Source: Martelella mediterranea DSM 17316 (GTDB taxonomy: Bacteria > Pseudomonadota > Alphaproteobacteria > Rhizobiales > Rhizobiaceae). From it: a stretch of DNA of 64,000 nt. This document shows positions 45,056-54,229 of the stretch, piece after piece. A program made the translations under genes and the position numbers. The stretch covers positions 1,138,501 to 1,202,500 of the forward strand of contig NZ_CP020330.1 of assembly GCF_002043005.1 (NCBI RefSeq), given 5' to 3'. Position 1 is the first letter of the stretch. The number at the start of each line of letters is the position of its first letter. A model generated the notes under the pieces. That model was not told where the DNA came from. It saw only the letters and a list, made by a program, of their open reading frames with translations, and did not search any database.

Positions 45056-46069
45056 ATGGATATGACGTCAGACGGCGATCGATACAGCGGACAGGACGAA
45101 TTCATCCGGCGCGGACTGCGGTTTTCGCAGATGCGTCTGATCGCGCTGCTCGACCGCAAGGGCCAGATTTCATCGGCCGCCGCTCAGCTCGGCATGACCC
45201 AGTCGGCGGCCTCCCGGCTCCTGTCGGAACTGGAGCACACGGTCGGCGCCAAGCTCTATGAACGCCACGGCCGCGGCGTCGAACTGACAGAGGCGGGTCA
45301 GGCGATGGCCGAGCAGGCGCTGGTGATCCTCAACCAGCTCGATTACGCCCATCGCGAGATCGCGCAGATCGTCGAGGGCGCGCGCGGGCTGGTGCGCATG
45401 GGCGCGGTGACCGGCCCCTCGCTGCAACTGATCATGCCGGTGATCCGGCAGCTCAGGAGAGATTTTCCCGAGATCGAGGTTTCGGTGCAGGTCGATACCT
45501 CGGACAAGCTCGCCGAGGCGCTGTTTTCCCACGCCGTCGATTTCTACATCGGCCGCCTGCCGGAGGATATGGACGCGAAATCCGTGACCATGCGGCCGCT
45601 GGGCGTCGAACCGGTGACCATGATCGCGGGCGTGCACCATCCGCTCTCCGGCCGGGAGACGATCTCGATCGGCGAGTGCCTGGACTATGACTGGGTGATG
45701 CAGCCGGTCGGCACGCCGTTGCGTCGCTCGGTTGAGGCGCATCTGATGGCGAACGGCTTCCAGCTTCCCCGCCATGTTCTGGTCACCACATCGCCGCTGC
45801 TCTCGCTCGCCATGATCGCGGAGACCGACGCGGTGACGCCGGTCGCCCGGCCGGTGGCGGATTTCTTTCATGCCGGCGGCAAGCTCGGCGCGGCGATCTG
45901 CCAACTGCCCGTGCGCGAGGCCATCGATGTCAGCGCCTATTCGATCATCCAGCGCGTGTCGGCGCTGCAGCCGCCGCCGGTCAAGCGCGTGCTGGCGCTG
46001 ATCGAACGTGAGATCGCGCTCCACCCCGACCAGTTTCCCGAAAGCGGCGGGCGGCGTCTGCAGAATTGA
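45056..46069 (+). CDS. LysR-family regulator (GbpR-like)
   Basis: Transcription factor of 337 residues. The winged helix-turn-helix is near 22-85 (FSQMRLIALLDRKGQISSAAAQLGMTQSAASRLLSELE), preceded by an unusual 20-residue N-terminal extension. The effector domain has MGAVTGPSLQLIMPVIRQLRRDFPEIEVSV near 115. The sequence recalls GbpR, the LysR regulator of sugar-binding proteins in Agrobacterium and Azospirillum. It diverges from the ytf-ara operon and is probably its regulator with L-arabinose or a related sugar as effector; that assignment is inferred from position. Confidence 0.87.
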   Translation: MDMTSDGDRYSGQDEFIRRGLRFSQMRLIALLDRKGQISSAAAQLGMTQSAASRLLSELEHTVGAKLYERHGRGVELTEAGQAMAEQALVILNQLDYAHREIAQIVEGARGLVRMGAVTGPSLQLIMPVIRQLRRDFPEIEVSVQVDTSDKLAEALFSHAVDFYIGRLPEDMDAKSVTMRPLGVEPVTMIAGVHHPLSGRETISIGECLDYDWVMQPVGTPLRRSVEAHLMANGFQLPRHVLVTTSPLLSLAMIAETDAVTPVARPVADFFHAGGKLGAAICQLPVREAIDVSAYSIIQRVSALQPPPVKRVLALIEREIALHPDQFPESGGRRLQN

Positions 46070-46142
46070 TCTTAGTCAATGCCGCACTCCGGCAGGACGG
46101 GCAGATTGAAGCCATAAGTTCTGCACAGAGGAGCAAGACGTC

Positions 46143-46553
46143 ATGTTTACGAAGATCATTGTTCCTGTCGATATTTCGACCCTCGACAAGGGCGCCGATA
46201 TCTTCAGGAAAGCCGCCAGCCTTCTGGACGAGGGCGGGAAGATCATTCTCCTCCATGTGGTGGAGGAAGTGCCCTCTTACCTCGCGATCGACATGCCGGC
46301 CGATCTCATCGCCAATGCCACGGACGAGGCGCAGGACAAACTCGTGAAGCTGCGCGACGACACCGGCATCGATGCCGAGATCGAATTGCGCAGCGGCCCG
46401 CCGGCGCGCGAAATTCTTGCCTGCGCCAAAGAGCGGGGCGCCGACCTGATCATCATCGCCTCGCATCGGCCGGATTTCTCGAACTATCTGTTGGGATCGA
46501 CCGCCGACAGGGTCGTGCGTCACGCCGTCTGTTCGGTGCTGGTGCGCAGATAA
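46143..46553 (+). CDS. Universal stress protein family
   Basis: UspA-fold protein of 136 residues. It opens with [11 protein letters not shown] and ends with the nucleotide-binding segment [35 protein letters not shown]-like sequence; the G-x2-A-x2-V-x-H block is present. ATP-binding type is therefore likely. Ribosome site GAGGAGCAAGACGTC precedes the ATG. The DksA-type gene follows 54 bases later in the same direction. Confidence 0.88.
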   Translation: [136 protein letters not shown]

Positions 46554-46607
46554 ACACAAATGGTGAGGGCATTCCGCCGTCAGGCAGGAATAGCCGAGGA
46601 GAACATT

Positions 46608-46928
46608 ATGGACGTCGCACATTACAAGGCCGTGCTAGAAACGCGCCAGGCCGAAATCCTGAAACGGCTGCACCGGATCGACGATGACCTCGGCCGCACC
46701 CGCGATCCCGACAGCGCGGAACGGGCGACCGAAGCCGAGAATGACGAGGTGCTGGAGGAGTTCGGCCATGTCGGTTCGGACGAACTCAAGGCGCTTGAAG
46801 CCGCCCTGCAGCGCATCGAGGCAGGTACTTACGGCAAATGCGTGAAGTGCGGCAAGCCGATCTCCGAGGAACGTCTGGACGTCGTGCCGCAGACGCCATT
46901 CTGCAAGAAATGCGCCGCTTCTCTTTGA
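46608..46928 (+). CDS. DksA/TraR-type C4 zinc-finger protein
   Basis: Small regulator of 106 residues. The N-terminal half is a charged helical hairpin. The C-terminal zinc finger has C78, C81, C99 and C102 in KCVKCGKPI and FCKKC. The DksA fold lets such proteins enter the RNA polymerase secondary channel. The coiled-coil tip carries DDDLGRTRDPDSAERATE, in which an acidic pair could serve as the DksA tip residues, but the protein is shorter than full DksA. The start at 46608 has GAGGAG; the longer frame from 46560 is not used. Confidence 0.86.
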   Translation: MDVAHYKAVLETRQAEILKRLHRIDDDLGRTRDPDSAERATEAENDEVLEEFGHVGSDELKALEAALQRIEAGTYGKCVKCGKPISEERLDVVPQTPFCKKCAASL

Positions 46929-47000
46929 TCTGGCGGATGGGCGGAGGCTGATTGGCCTGAAGGGCACAGCCTTCGACCCGCTTCAAAAGGAAGGCCGGTC

Positions 47001-47429
47001 ATGGCAACGAACCAGCTTCATCGCGGTCGTCTGATTGACCACGTTCAGCTCGTGGTGCCCGATTTCAAGGCCAGCGAAACCTTCTACAAGGCGGTCATGT
47101 CGGTGCTCGATATACCGGTTTTCGTCATGGGCGATGATTACCTCATGGCAGACGAACTGGTCGTATCGTCCGTTGGCAGCGCGACCGCTTCGGGTCAACT
47201 GACCGGGCGCTATCATCTCGCCTTTCAGGCGAAAGATCGCGAGACGGTCGATGCCTTCCACGAAGCAGCGCTGGCGCATGGAGGGCGTGACAATGGCGCG
47301 CCCGGCCTGCGGGCCTATCATCCGTCCTATTACGCCGCCTTCGTCCTCGACCCCGATGGCAACAATATCGAGGCCGTGTACCAGGGAGAGGCAAAACGCA
47401 GCGCGCCCTCCGTTACAATTGATTTCTAG
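47001..47429 (+). CDS. VOC-superfamily (glyoxalase/bleomycin-resistance type) protein
   Basis: Metal-dependent lyase/dioxygenase superfamily member of 142 residues built from two beta-alpha-beta-beta-beta modules. LIDHVQLVVPDFKASETFYKAVM begins the first, with a potential metal His; YHLAFQAKDRETVDAFHEAALAHGG begins the second; YAAFVLDPDGNNIEAVYQGE supplies the usual Glu ligand near 131. The substrate is unknown. Confidence 0.86.
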   Translation: MATNQLHRGRLIDHVQLVVPDFKASETFYKAVMSVLDIPVFVMGDDYLMADELVVSSVGSATASGQLTGRYHLAFQAKDRETVDAFHEAALAHGGRDNGAPGLRAYHPSYYAAFVLDPDGNNIEAVYQGEAKRSAPSVTIDF

Positions 47430-47442
47430 AGCAGCGACGTTG

Positions 47443-48339
47443 TTATGGCGCTGCAGGCGTTCCGGTGGCCGTGATCCTGGTTCCCGCGATGACGGTTGAG
47501 AGAGCGGAAAGGTTTCCACTGGAAAGGCTTTCCAGGGAGAGGCCGGGTTCGCTGTCGATGCTCAGGGTCCAGCTGCCTTCCGGTTTGGGGAAGGCCCGGA
47601 TCAGCGCGCTGAGTGCGGCCAATGATTCGGGGGGCATTGTTGTCTCAGGCCAGCTTGCAAGCATCGCAATCGCAGCCTCTTGAGCTGCCGCGATTGCGGG
47701 GCGGGGGTCCTGGTCGGCAGGCAGGGTGCTCAGGATGGGCGGCGCGAAGAGCCTGGCGAACAGGCCGTTGTCTTCAAGAGAAGCCTCGAAATGATCGAGC
47801 GTGCCTTTGGTTTCAGTCAGGCTGGATAGCGGCACATCGCTATTGTCGAAGTCCGAGAGACTGGCTGATAGCGAGAGGCGGCCGAGCTTTCCGGCGCTGA
47901 GCTCGAAATCGACCGCGCCGGTGCGTTCAGCCGGATCGGTCGTGTAGGCAAGGTGAAGGTCGATGCCGGTACTGGAGAGGCTGATGATGTAATCCTGGAG
48001 CGGCGAGCCCGTTTGCGGCACGATACGCAGGCCCTTTAGCGTCAGATCTGCCGCGGCGGAAAGTTTCCCGGCCTCAAAAGTTTGCAGGAGGTCGGGGCTG
48101 AGCAGAACGATTTCATCAATTCTATAATGGATGTATGAACTCTCGGCCCATGACAGGTCGGTGGCGCGGCAGCCGCCCTCGACATCTTCGATAAGGGTAT
48201 CTTGTGTGGTCTTGACGTCCGGAATGGATGCGAGAAGGGCAGCACAATCGGCGAGAGGCGTGGTCTTGTCCGCAAGCTCGGCCAGACTCGGCTGGGAAAA
48301 CAGCGGGACAGCTAAAGCGAAGAGGCCGAGCGCTCGCAT
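47443..48339 (-). CDS. Uncharacterised exported protein
   Basis: Protein of 298 residues that I do not recognise. A signal peptide (MRALGLFALAVPLFSQPSLA) points to the periplasm. The two early cysteines (DCAALLAS and GGCRATD) could form a disulfide. The rest is leucine/serine-rich with alternating hydrophobic pattern, including SAAADLTLKGLRIVPQTGSPL and VDFELSAGKLGRLSLSASLSDFDN, which suggests repeated amphipathic beta strands of the kind seen in AsmA-like or DUF2125-like proteins. That comparison is only by pattern. It converges with the VOC gene, with 13 bases between stops. Confidence 0.65.
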   Translation of the reverse strand: MRALGLFALAVPLFSQPSLAELADKTTPLADCAALLASIPDVKTTQDTLIEDVEGGCRATDLSWAESSYIHYRIDEIVLLSPDLLQTFEAGKLSAAADLTLKGLRIVPQTGSPLQDYIISLSSTGIDLHLAYTTDPAERTGAVDFELSAGKLGRLSLSASLSDFDNSDVPLSSLTETKGTLDHFEASLEDNGLFARLFAPPILSTLPADQDPRPAIAAAQEAAIAMLASWPETTMPPESLAALSALIRAFPKPEGSWTLSIDSEPGLSLESLSSGNLSALSTVIAGTRITATGTPAAP

Positions 48340-48561
48340 CGTTGCGACTCCATAAGAAAGGTAAGGTTGATGTCGGCTTTCATTGCCGAGTGCGGCAGGA
48401 ATGTGGCGCTCTGCACGCGCCGTCAACAGGACTTCAGGACCGGGCAACCGAATTGGTGCACATAACTGCGGAAAGCGTGGTCGCCGGCTGAATGATCGTT
48501 TTGACACGGACCCGCCTCTCGCTCAATATGAGGCGCATTGCGAACATGAGGAGCGGCGATC

Positions 48562-49074
48562 ATGAAGGCGTTTGGTTTGAGTTTGGCGGCGGCATTGATG
48601 CTGGCCGGATCGACTTTCGCTCAGGATGAACAGGTCAAGTATTCCGACGCGCCGACGGCGGATTGCCTTGCGGCGGCCGATACGGCGGATGCGATGCGCG
48701 TCTGTATCGGGCTTGCGACGGCACAATGCGTCGATGCCTCGGATTATGGCTCGACCACCGTCGGCATGATGGAATGTACGGCCAAGGAAGCCGACTTCTG
48801 GGACGCGAAGCTGAACGCGACCTACAAGGAGCTGATGGCGCGTGCCGAAAAATTCGACAAGATGAACGCGGACGATCCGCGCATCGTGGAAAAGATCGCC
48901 GACAGCCTGCGCGACATGCAGCGCGCCTGGATCCCCTATCGCGACGCGACCTGCACCTTTCAGTATGCGCTCGGCATGGGCGGCACGATCGCCTCGACGC
49001 TGTCTTCGAACTGCCAGCTGGAGATGACGGCGGAGCAGTATATCTATCTCGCGACCGCGTGGCAGGAGAACTGA
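48562..49074 (+). CDS. LprI/DUF1311-family exported protein
   Basis: Exported protein of 170 residues with signal peptide ending STFAQ. The DUF1311 domain has six cysteines, including ADCLAAAD, RVCIGLATAQC, MMECTAKEADFWDAKLNATYKEL near 85, and a late CTFQYALG / SNCQLEMTAEQ pair. The W-x5-Y-R-D-A-x-C segment near 128-138 is the family core. Mycobacterial LprI inhibits host lysozyme; that activity is not assumed here. GAGGAGCGG precedes the ATG. Confidence 0.84.
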   Translation: MKAFGLSLAAALMLAGSTFAQDEQVKYSDAPTADCLAAADTADAMRVCIGLATAQCVDASDYGSTTVGMMECTAKEADFWDAKLNATYKELMARAEKFDKMNADDPRIVEKIADSLRDMQRAWIPYRDATCTFQYALGMGGTIASTLSSNCQLEMTAEQYIYLATAWQEN

Positions 49075-49136
49075 ACCGCATGGACGGCGACGGCGCGGCG
49101 TTGTAAAGCCGGGGCAAACCCAATTCAGGTGAGCCC

Positions 49137-49631
49137 ATGCTGATACGCGATGCCGTGGAGGCCGATCTTCCGGCCATTCTCGAGATTTACAACGACGCCG
49201 TCATAAATTCGACCGCGATCTGGAACGAGATCGTGGTCGATCTCGACAACCGCCAGACCTGGCTGGTCGCGCGCCGCGCCAAGGGCTTTCCGGTCCTTGT
49301 TGCCGAACGCGACGGCGTGGTCCTCGGCTATGCGAGCTATGGCGACTGGCGCGCCTTTGACGGCTATCGCCACACCGTGGAGCATTCCGTCTATGTGCGC
49401 AGCGATATGCGCGGCGGCGGTATCGGCCGGGCGCTGATGGAGGCTTTGCTCGCCTATGCCAAAAAGGCGGGCGTTCATGCGATGATCGCCGCCATCGAGG
49501 CCGGTAATGCGGGCTCCATCGCGCTGCATGAAAAGCTCGGCTTCTTCCACACCGGCCGCTACCCTGAGGTCGGCACCAAGTTCGGCCGCTGGCTCGACCT
49601 CGTCACGATGCAGTATCTGTTTGCGGAGTAG
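49137..49631 (+). CDS. GNAT N-acetyltransferase (Pat/Bar-like)
   Basis: Acetyltransferase of 164 residues. IRDAVEADLPAILEIYNDAV opens the fold, HSVYVRSDMRGGGIGRALMEALL near 84 is the acetyl-CoA loop, and ALHEKLGFFHTGRYPEVGTKFGRWLDLV near 125 is typical of phosphinothricin/methionine-sulfoximine acetyltransferases. It is related to the 22545-23078 product but clearly diverged from it. The TG-AG-rich leader before 49137 includes CAGGTGAG. Confidence 0.86.
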   Translation: MLIRDAVEADLPAILEIYNDAVINSTAIWNEIVVDLDNRQTWLVARRAKGFPVLVAERDGVVLGYASYGDWRAFDGYRHTVEHSVYVRSDMRGGGIGRALMEALLAYAKKAGVHAMIAAIEAGNAGSIALHEKLGFFHTGRYPEVGTKFGRWLDLVTMQYLFAE

Positions 49632-49739
49632 ATCCATTGAGTTTGGAAAGGTATCTACACTGCTGGCAATGCTCCGATTCAGTGTACGTCCTTGCTCTCT
49701 GTGGTCGGGCTTGAAGAAAGGCCTATCCCCCTATTCGGC

Positions 49740-49888
49740 GTCATCCTCGGGCTTGACCCGAGGATCCAAGCACCTCGCCCTGCGACAGGCGTCTGCGGTT
49801 GACGTGACGTGTTCCCGACGCATGGCGAGAACGCCGCCAGCTCCTCTCGCGGCAGACGTGGTTAGATGCTCGGGACAGGCCCGAGGAT
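49740..49888. repeat. Palindromic intergenic repeat interrupted by the IS110 element
   Basis: Two hairpin arms, TCCTCGGG-cttga-CCCGAGGA at 49743-49763 and CTCGGG-acagg-CCCGAG at 49870-49885, flank about 100 bases of spacer. The outer ends are complementary: GTCATCCTCGGGC at 49740 and GCCCGAGGAT at 49879, the latter continuing as GAC at 51038 after the insertion. The repeat therefore read GCCCGAGGATGAC before the IS arrived. A related repeat is at 63591-63660. Confidence 0.85.
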
Positions 49889-49914
49889 TGTTTGTCGGAT
49901 CTGCGCTATTGTTG

Positions 49915-50085
49915 TGATGCAGCTGCGGGCCGTTGGCTTGCCCGCAGCTGCTGCAACAGCCGACCGTCCGAGCATTGGGTGGAACACCCGCTGTCATCAA
50001 GGTCACTGTTGCACCGAGCAACCGCTTGAAGAGTTGATTGGGCCGCTGATTGCCACGCCCGCAAACAATCCCAAGCATGCCTTGA
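49915..50085 (+). ncRNA. IS110 bridge RNA with target- and donor-binding loops
   Basis: Structured leader upstream of the transposase. A 12-bp stem-loop (49919-49930 with 49940-49951) is followed by loop 1, closed by GCAACAG (49953-49959) with CTGTTGC (50006-50012) and GACC/GGTC. It holds GTCCGAGCAT (49966-49975), an apical GGGTG/CACCC stem and GCTGTCATC (49990-49998). Loop 2 is closed by GCTTG (50024-50028) with CAAGC (50072-50076) and holds AGAGTTGAT (50030-50038), a GGGC/GCCC stem and CAAACAATC (50062-50070). Loop 1 guides match the repeat target; loop 2 guides match the right end exactly (51029-51037) and the complement of the left end (49886-49894). Ends of the RNA are approximate. Confidence 0.87.
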
Positions 50086-50100
50086 AAGGATAGCATCGCC

Positions 50101-51036
50101 ATGGTCGTTTTGCATCACCCTCCGCACATCTGTCTTGGTTGCGACGTTGCAAAGGACACGATCGCCGTTTCCTGCGGCGGTCCGGCCACCGTCATCGCCA
50201 ATCGCAGCAGGGATATTCGTCGCTTCCTGCGAAACTGCGAGGCAGATCTGGTCATCTGCGAACCCACCGGCGGGTATGAAACCGTCCTGATCGAAGAGTG
50301 CCTGCGGCGCGGCCTTGCCGTCCACCGGGCCGATACGCGCAGGCTCAAGGCCTTCATTCGTTCGCGTGGACGGGTCGGCAAGAGCGATGCGATCGATGCC
50401 CGGGAAATGGTCGCCTATGGCATGGAACGCTGGGCAAGCCTGTCCCTGTGGCAGGCTGAAAACCCTGAAGAGGCAAGGCTCAAGGCCCTTGTGCGCCGCC
50501 GCGCCGATCTGGTCGCCATCAGGGTCGCCGAGCAAAACCGCGCCATGGCGCCGGGCGGACGTGAACTTGCCGTCACCTTCAAGGCCATGCTCGCTGCCAT
50601 CAATCGCCAGATCGCGCTGCTCGACAAGGAAATCCGCATGCTCATGCGCAGCGAAGCCTTTGCAGCCAGGGCCAGCATCGCAATGGCGATGACCGGCATC
50701 GCGGAGACAACCGCCGCCGCCCTGATCGCCACAATGCCCGAACTCGGGACGCTGGATCGAAAAAAGGCGGCGGCGCTGGCCGGCCTGGCGCCGCACCCAA
50801 ACGAGAGCGGCAACAAGATCGGTTACCGGAGAATGCGCGGCGGCAGACCCGTCATGCGCACCATCCTGTTCATGCCGGCCATGCAGGCCGCCCGCGGAAG
50901 GGGCGAGTTCGCCGCCTTCTACAAGCGCCTTGTCGAAGCCGGCAAAAAGCCAATCGTCGCGATCGCAGCAGTCATGCGAAAAATCGTCGTGACCCTCAAT
51001 GCAAGGTTCACAGAGAAAGTCATCCAACAGAGTTGA
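50101..51036 (+). CDS. IS110-family transposase (DEDD/serine recombinase)
   Basis: Recombinase of 311 residues acting with the bridge RNA. The N-terminal RuvC-like DEDD domain has D15 (GCDVAKD), E54 (CEPTGGYE), D96 and D99 (GKSDAIDARE). A central coiled coil runs about 160-185. The C-terminal Transposase_20 domain has GIAETTAAALIATMPELG near 199 and the catalytic serine S236 in PHPNESG, followed by GGRPVMR. All catalytic residues are present and the frame is intact, so the element may be active. The RNA lies 5' of the gene, as in the IS110 group and unlike the IS1111 group. Confidence 0.94.
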   Translation: MVVLHHPPHICLGCDVAKDTIAVSCGGPATVIANRSRDIRRFLRNCEADLVICEPTGGYETVLIEECLRRGLAVHRADTRRLKAFIRSRGRVGKSDAIDAREMVAYGMERWASLSLWQAENPEEARLKALVRRRADLVAIRVAEQNRAMAPGGRELAVTFKAMLAAINRQIALLDKEIRMLMRSEAFAARASIAMAMTGIAETTAAALIATMPELGTLDRKKAAALAGLAPHPNESGNKIGYRRMRGGRPVMRTILFMPAMQAARGRGEFAAFYKRLVEAGKKPIVAIAAVMRKIVVTLNARFTEKVIQQS

Positions 51037-51112
51037 TGACGGCGGAGAGGATGAGCGGGCATGGTGCCGTCAAATCCGGCTTTCTGTCGGCCAGCGCCGT
51101 CGGCTCGCGCAA

Positions 51113-52603
<1,491 letters not shown>

Positions 52604-52631
52604 GGGTTTCTCCTCCCCCTCGTTGTTTTCG

Positions 52632-54134
52632 TCAGCCGGCGGCGTTCATCCGGTCGTCCAGCGCCGCGATCTCGTCCGCGCTCATCCTAAGGCCGCGCTT
52701 GGTGCGGCGAAAGACGATATCCTCCGCAGTTTTCGCAAATTCCTTCTCCATCAGCCAGCGCACCTCCGCCTCGTAAAGCCCGGCGCCGAAATGCCGGCCG
52801 AGATCGGCGGGCGTTTTTGCGTTGCCGAGCAAATCCCAGCACTCGCTGCCATAGCTGCGGATCAGGCGAAGTGCTGCGGCATGGTCGAGAAAGGGGTAAT
52901 CGCGCGCGAGCCTGTCGGGCATGGCCGCCGTTTCGGCCACCGGAAAGTCGCCGCCGGGCAGTGTCGATGTCGCCGTCCAGTCGCCGCCAGCCTGTGGAAA
53001 ATAATGGGACAGCTTGTGGATAACGGCTTCGGCGAGCTTGCGATGGGTGGTGATCTTGCCGCCGAAGACGCTCAAGAGCGGCGCGCCTTCCTTGCGCAGC
53101 GACAGCACGTAATCCCGCGTCGCGGCGGTCGCCGACGACGCGCCATCGTCATAAAGCGGGCGGACGCCGGAATAGGTCCAGACGATATCGTCGGTCGTCA
53201 CCGGCCTTTCGAAATATTCCGAGGCGAAGCGGCAAAGATAGTCCGCCTCCTCGGGCGTGCATTTCGCGTCGCGCGCCGGGCCGTGATGGTCCTGGTCGGT
53301 GGTGCCGATGAGCGTGAAATCCTGCTCATAGGGAATGGCGAAGATGATCCGGCCGTCCGAGCCCTGGAAAAAGTAGCATCGATCATGGTCGTAAAGCTTG
53401 CGGGTGACGATATGGCTGCCGCGCACCAGCCGGACCTTCTCCCTCGTGTCGATGCCGATCGCGCCCTTCAGGAGATCGGCGACCCAGGGCCCGCCGGCAT
53501 TCACCAGCGCGCGGGCATGGATGGGCGGCAGCGGGCCTTCCGCGTTTTCCAGCGAGACCTTCCACAGCGTCTTGCCGTCCTCACCTGTCACCTGCTCGGC
53601 GCCGGTCACCCGCGTCCGGGTCATGATGTTCGCGCCGCGCTTCGCGGCATCGCGCGCCATCAGCGATACCAACCGGGCATCCTGCACCCAGCAGTCGGAA
53701 TATTCGAATGCGCGCCGATATTCGCTTTTGAGCGGTTTGCCGGCCTTATCTCGGGAAAGATCGAGCGCCTTGGTGGCGGGCAGGATCTTGCGACCGCCCA
53801 GATGGTCGTAGAGAAACAGGCCGAGCCGCACCAGCCACCACGGGCGCAGGCCCTTGTGGTGCGGCAGCACGAAGCGCATCGGCCAGGAAATATGAGGCAT
53901 TGCCTTCAGCAGTACCTCGCGCTCGATCAGCGCCTCGCGGACCAGCCGGAACTCATAATATTCGAGATAGCGGAGCCCGCCGTGGAAGAGCTTGGTCGAG
54001 GCCGAGGAGGTGGCCGAGGCAAGGTCGTGCATCTCGGCGAGCGCGACGGTCAGGCCGCGGCCCGCGGCATCACGCGCCACGCCGACGCCGTTGACGCCGC
54101 CGCCGATAACGAAAATGTCGACAGGTTCCGACAT
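52632..54134 (-). CDS. glpD: Aerobic glycerol-3-phosphate dehydrogenase
   Basis: Membrane-associated flavoenzyme of 500 residues that oxidises glycerol 3-phosphate to dihydroxyacetone phosphate and feeds electrons to quinone. The FAD-binding [17 protein letters not shown] is near residue 10, [13 protein letters not shown] near 45, and [19 protein letters not shown] near 260. [12 protein letters not shown] and [12 protein letters not shown] near 340-365 are also conserved. The start at 54134 has GGGAG upstream; the frame to 54161 is not used. Together with glpK it forms a glycerol-use unit; no uptake facilitator is in the window. Confidence 0.94.
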   Translation of the reverse strand: MSEPVDIFVIGGGVNGVGVARDAAGRGLTVALAEMHDLASATSSASTKLFHGGLRYLEYYEFRLVREALIEREVLLKAMPHISWPMRFVLPHHKGLRPWWLVRLGLFLYDHLGGRKILPATKALDLSRDKAGKPLKSEYRRAFEYSDCWVQDARLVSLMARDAAKRGANIMTRTRVTGAEQVTGEDGKTLWKVSLENAEGPLPPIHARALVNAGGPWVADLLKGAIGIDTREKVRLVRGSHIVTRKLYDHDRCYFFQGSDGRIIFAIPYEQDFTLIGTTDQDHHGPARDAKCTPEEADYLCRFASEYFERPVTTDDIVWTYSGVRPLYDDGASSATAATRDYVLSLRKEGAPLLSVFGGKITTHRKLAEAVIHKLSHYFPQAGGDWTATSTLPGGDFPVAETAAMPDRLARDYPFLDHAAALRLIRSYGSECWDLLGNAKTPADLGRHFGAGLYEAEVRWLMEKEFAKTAEDIVFRRTKRGLRMSADEIAALDDRMNAAG

Positions 54135-54175
54135 GCGCGCTCCCGCTGTTGAACGCGGCAAGCATGCGCGGATAC

Positions 54176-54216
54176 ATTCGTTTTGTCAAAGAAAATGTTC
54201 GTAAATATTCGTTTTG
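54176..54216 (-). promoter_or_regulatory. Repeated operator-like motif upstream of glpD
   Basis: ATTCGTTTTG occurs at 54176-54185 and again at 54207-54216, 31 bp apart (three helical turns), with a third TTCG at 54198-54201. The AT-rich block lies 40-80 bases before the glpD start. TTCG-containing direct repeats are the type of site bound by DeoR-family GlpR repressors; the regulator itself is not encoded nearby, so the assignment is inferred. Confidence 0.55.
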
Positions 54217-54229
54217 CTGTTCTGCGAAC

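Larger units (their letters stand above)
49889..51037 (+). mobile_element. IS110-family insertion sequence, complete
   Basis: About 1149 bp with one transposase and a 212-base 5' non-coding end; no terminal inverted repeats, as is normal for IS110. The boundaries follow from two independent lines. Joining 49879-49888 to 51038 restores the palindromic repeat. The guide loops of the bridge RNA match 51029-51037 and 49886-49894, which are the element's right and left ends. The dinucleotide AT occurs at both junctions (49887-49888 and 51036-51037) and is the likely core. The transposase stop TGA overlaps the right core. Confidence 0.9.

Noticed and set aside
49507..49917. 136-codon frame running through the palindromic repeat
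   Set aside because: It overlaps the acetyltransferase in another frame and then reads repeat and IS end sequence.
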